A stretch of DNA of 6,536 nt from Candidatus Latescibacteria bacterium 4484_107. Lineage in GTDB: Bacteria; Latescibacterota; 4484-107. The stretch lies in assembly GCA_002059205.1 (NCBI GenBank), contig MVCQ01000077.1, positions 1 to 6,536 of the forward strand, in the 5' to 3' direction. Below are positions 5,950 through 6,536 of the stretch, piece after piece (the first letter of the stretch is position 1; each line of letters begins with the position of its first letter). The notes under the pieces were generated by a model. That model searched no databases, was not told the origin of the DNA, and saw only the letters and a program-made list of their open reading frames with translations. The translations under genes and the position numbers were made by a program.

Positions 5950-6385
5950 CGTCAAGTATCTCGTGATCGGCGGTATAGCCGCGGTATTGCACGGTGTGCC
6001 TCGCGCTACGTTTGACCTCGATATACTGATAGAAGCGACCTCCGAGAATGCAAAGAGGCTGCTGGATGCGCTTCTGGAAGCGGGCCTGGGGACGGCCGCG
6101 CTTACATCGGCAGAAGAACTGTTGAGCCACGAAATCACCATCTTCAAAGACCGGGTACGAATAGATGTACAGACCACGACGCCGGGGGTGCGCTTTGAGG
6201 AAGCCTGGGAGGAGCGAGAGGACTTGAACTATCGAGGGGTGACGCTTTATGTGGTTTCGCGGAAAGGACTAATCGCCTCGAAACGTGCGGCCGGTCGGGC
6301 AGTGGACCTTGAAGATGTGAGGCTGTTGGAGTTGGACAGAGAAGCAGGAGGGACCCGGGACACGGGCAAGCTCACACGTGGATGA
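5903..6385 (+). CDS. Nucleotidyltransferase fold protein, minimal AbiEii/MNT-like
   Basis: This 160-residue protein has the DNA polymerase beta-type nucleotidyltransferase core. VIGGIAAVLHG (21-31) is the glycine-rich signature and ATFDLDILIEA (35-45) carries the metal-binding pair D38 and D40. RIDVQT (86-91) offers D88 as the third carboxylate. LIASKRAAGRAVDLEDV (123-139) matches the conserved Lys/Arg/Asp-rich helix of AbiEii-like proteins. The catalytic set therefore looks intact, and the enzyme should transfer a nucleotide to a protein or RNA target; the target is unknown. It is far shorter than full AbiEii toxins and near the size of MNT-type proteins. ATG 5903 follows TGGAG (5891-5895) at 7 nt, inside the preceding 66-residue gene. 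Its stop overlaps the next possible ATG as ATGA. A toxin-antitoxin or defence role is inferred from family and context only. Confidence 0.85.
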   Translation: MLNQLRDVFASFQRHNVKYLVIGGIAAVLHGVPRATFDLDILIEATSENAKRLLDALLEAGLGTAALTSAEELLSHEITIFKDRVRIDVQTTTPGVRFEEAWEEREDLNYRGVTLYVVSRKGLIASKRAAGRAVDLEDVRLLELDREAGGTRDTGKLTRG

Positions 6386-6495
6386 AGCCGATTGTCAGGA
6401 GACCGGGGTTGCTGGAGGAGATTCCCGGAGAGCCGTGGACCCGAAAAAGAGGTTCGCTTCTCGCTGTTATGAAAAGATACGGTGCCATTACTTAA
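6382..6495 (+). CDS. Possible 37-residue ORF coupled to the nucleotidyltransferase gene
   Basis: ATG 6382 overlaps the nucleotidyltransferase stop as ATGA, a common arrangement for translational coupling. The frame then encodes 37 residues, beginning MKPIVRRPGLLEEIPGEPW and ending MKRYGAIT before TAA at 6493-6495. The product is basic and proline-rich at the start, with no recognised domain. There is no clear Shine-Dalgarno sequence of its own. It could be a genuine small protein, the decayed end of a longer gene, or chance. Confidence 0.25.
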   Translation: MKPIVRRPGLLEEIPGEPWTRKRGSLLAVMKRYGAIT

Positions 6496-6509
6496 TAAGG
6501 CCGGTGAAT

Positions 6510-6536
6510 ATGAAAAGAACTTTCACAGCATTAGAG
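6510..6536 (+). CDS. Start of a further gene, cut by the window edge
   Basis: ATG 6510 opens a frame of nine codons, MKRTFTALE, which runs off the window. AATAAGG (6494-6500) lies 9 nt upstream as a possible ribosome binding site. The first residues resemble the starts of HicB-like antitoxin proteins, which often open with MKRTFTA followed by a short strand. Nine residues are too few to assign a family. If correct, it would place a second toxin-antitoxin-type gene next to the nucleotidyltransferase. Confidence 0.35.

Overview
The window reads as a bacterial chromosome segment with moderately GC-rich genes, an AT-rich leader, strong AAGGAG-type ribosome binding sites and every supported gene on the + strand. 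The gene families point to an environmental, carbohydrate-using bacterium. The sequence alone does not let me name a phylum, because several uncultivated groups would fit.

Layout. Positions 1-262 are an AT-rich, non-coding leader with a sigma70-like promoter, a duplicated 13-bp motif and a 5'-UTR hairpin. Three central glycolytic/gluconeogenic genes follow in pathway order: a 6-phosphofructokinase with the residues of a pyrophosphate-dependent enzyme (263-1306), a class II fructose-bisphosphate aldolase of the Calvin-cycle subtype (1514-2506) and an NAD-type glyceraldehyde-3-phosphate dehydrogenase (2617-3615). Together they convert fructose-6-phosphate to 1,3-bisphosphoglycerate; with a PPi-dependent kinase the first step is also reversible. 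Next comes a cytoplasmic-looking heparinase II/III-family protein (3709-5628), a probable polysaccharide or oligosaccharide lyase. The right end (5749-6385) holds a 66-residue protein of unknown function overlapping a minimal AbiEii-like nucleotidyltransferase. A possible 37-residue ORF and the first nine codons of another gene follow.

The most unusual signal lies between the genes. Each of the first three spacers carries a different foldback (inverted-repeat) element built from short-period units: 9-bp units at 1342-1503, 7-bp units at 2557-2598 and 7-bp units at 3645-3684. Each ends at, or within about 10 nt of, the Shine-Dalgarno sequence of the next gene. The third element begins with a 41-bp sequence that overlaps the gap stop codon and recurs (32/41 identical, ungapped) at 5672-5712, just before the nucleotidyltransferase cassette. 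I see no convincing intrinsic terminator in the window, so pfk-fba-gap and possibly the lyase gene may be co-transcribed from the leader promoter.
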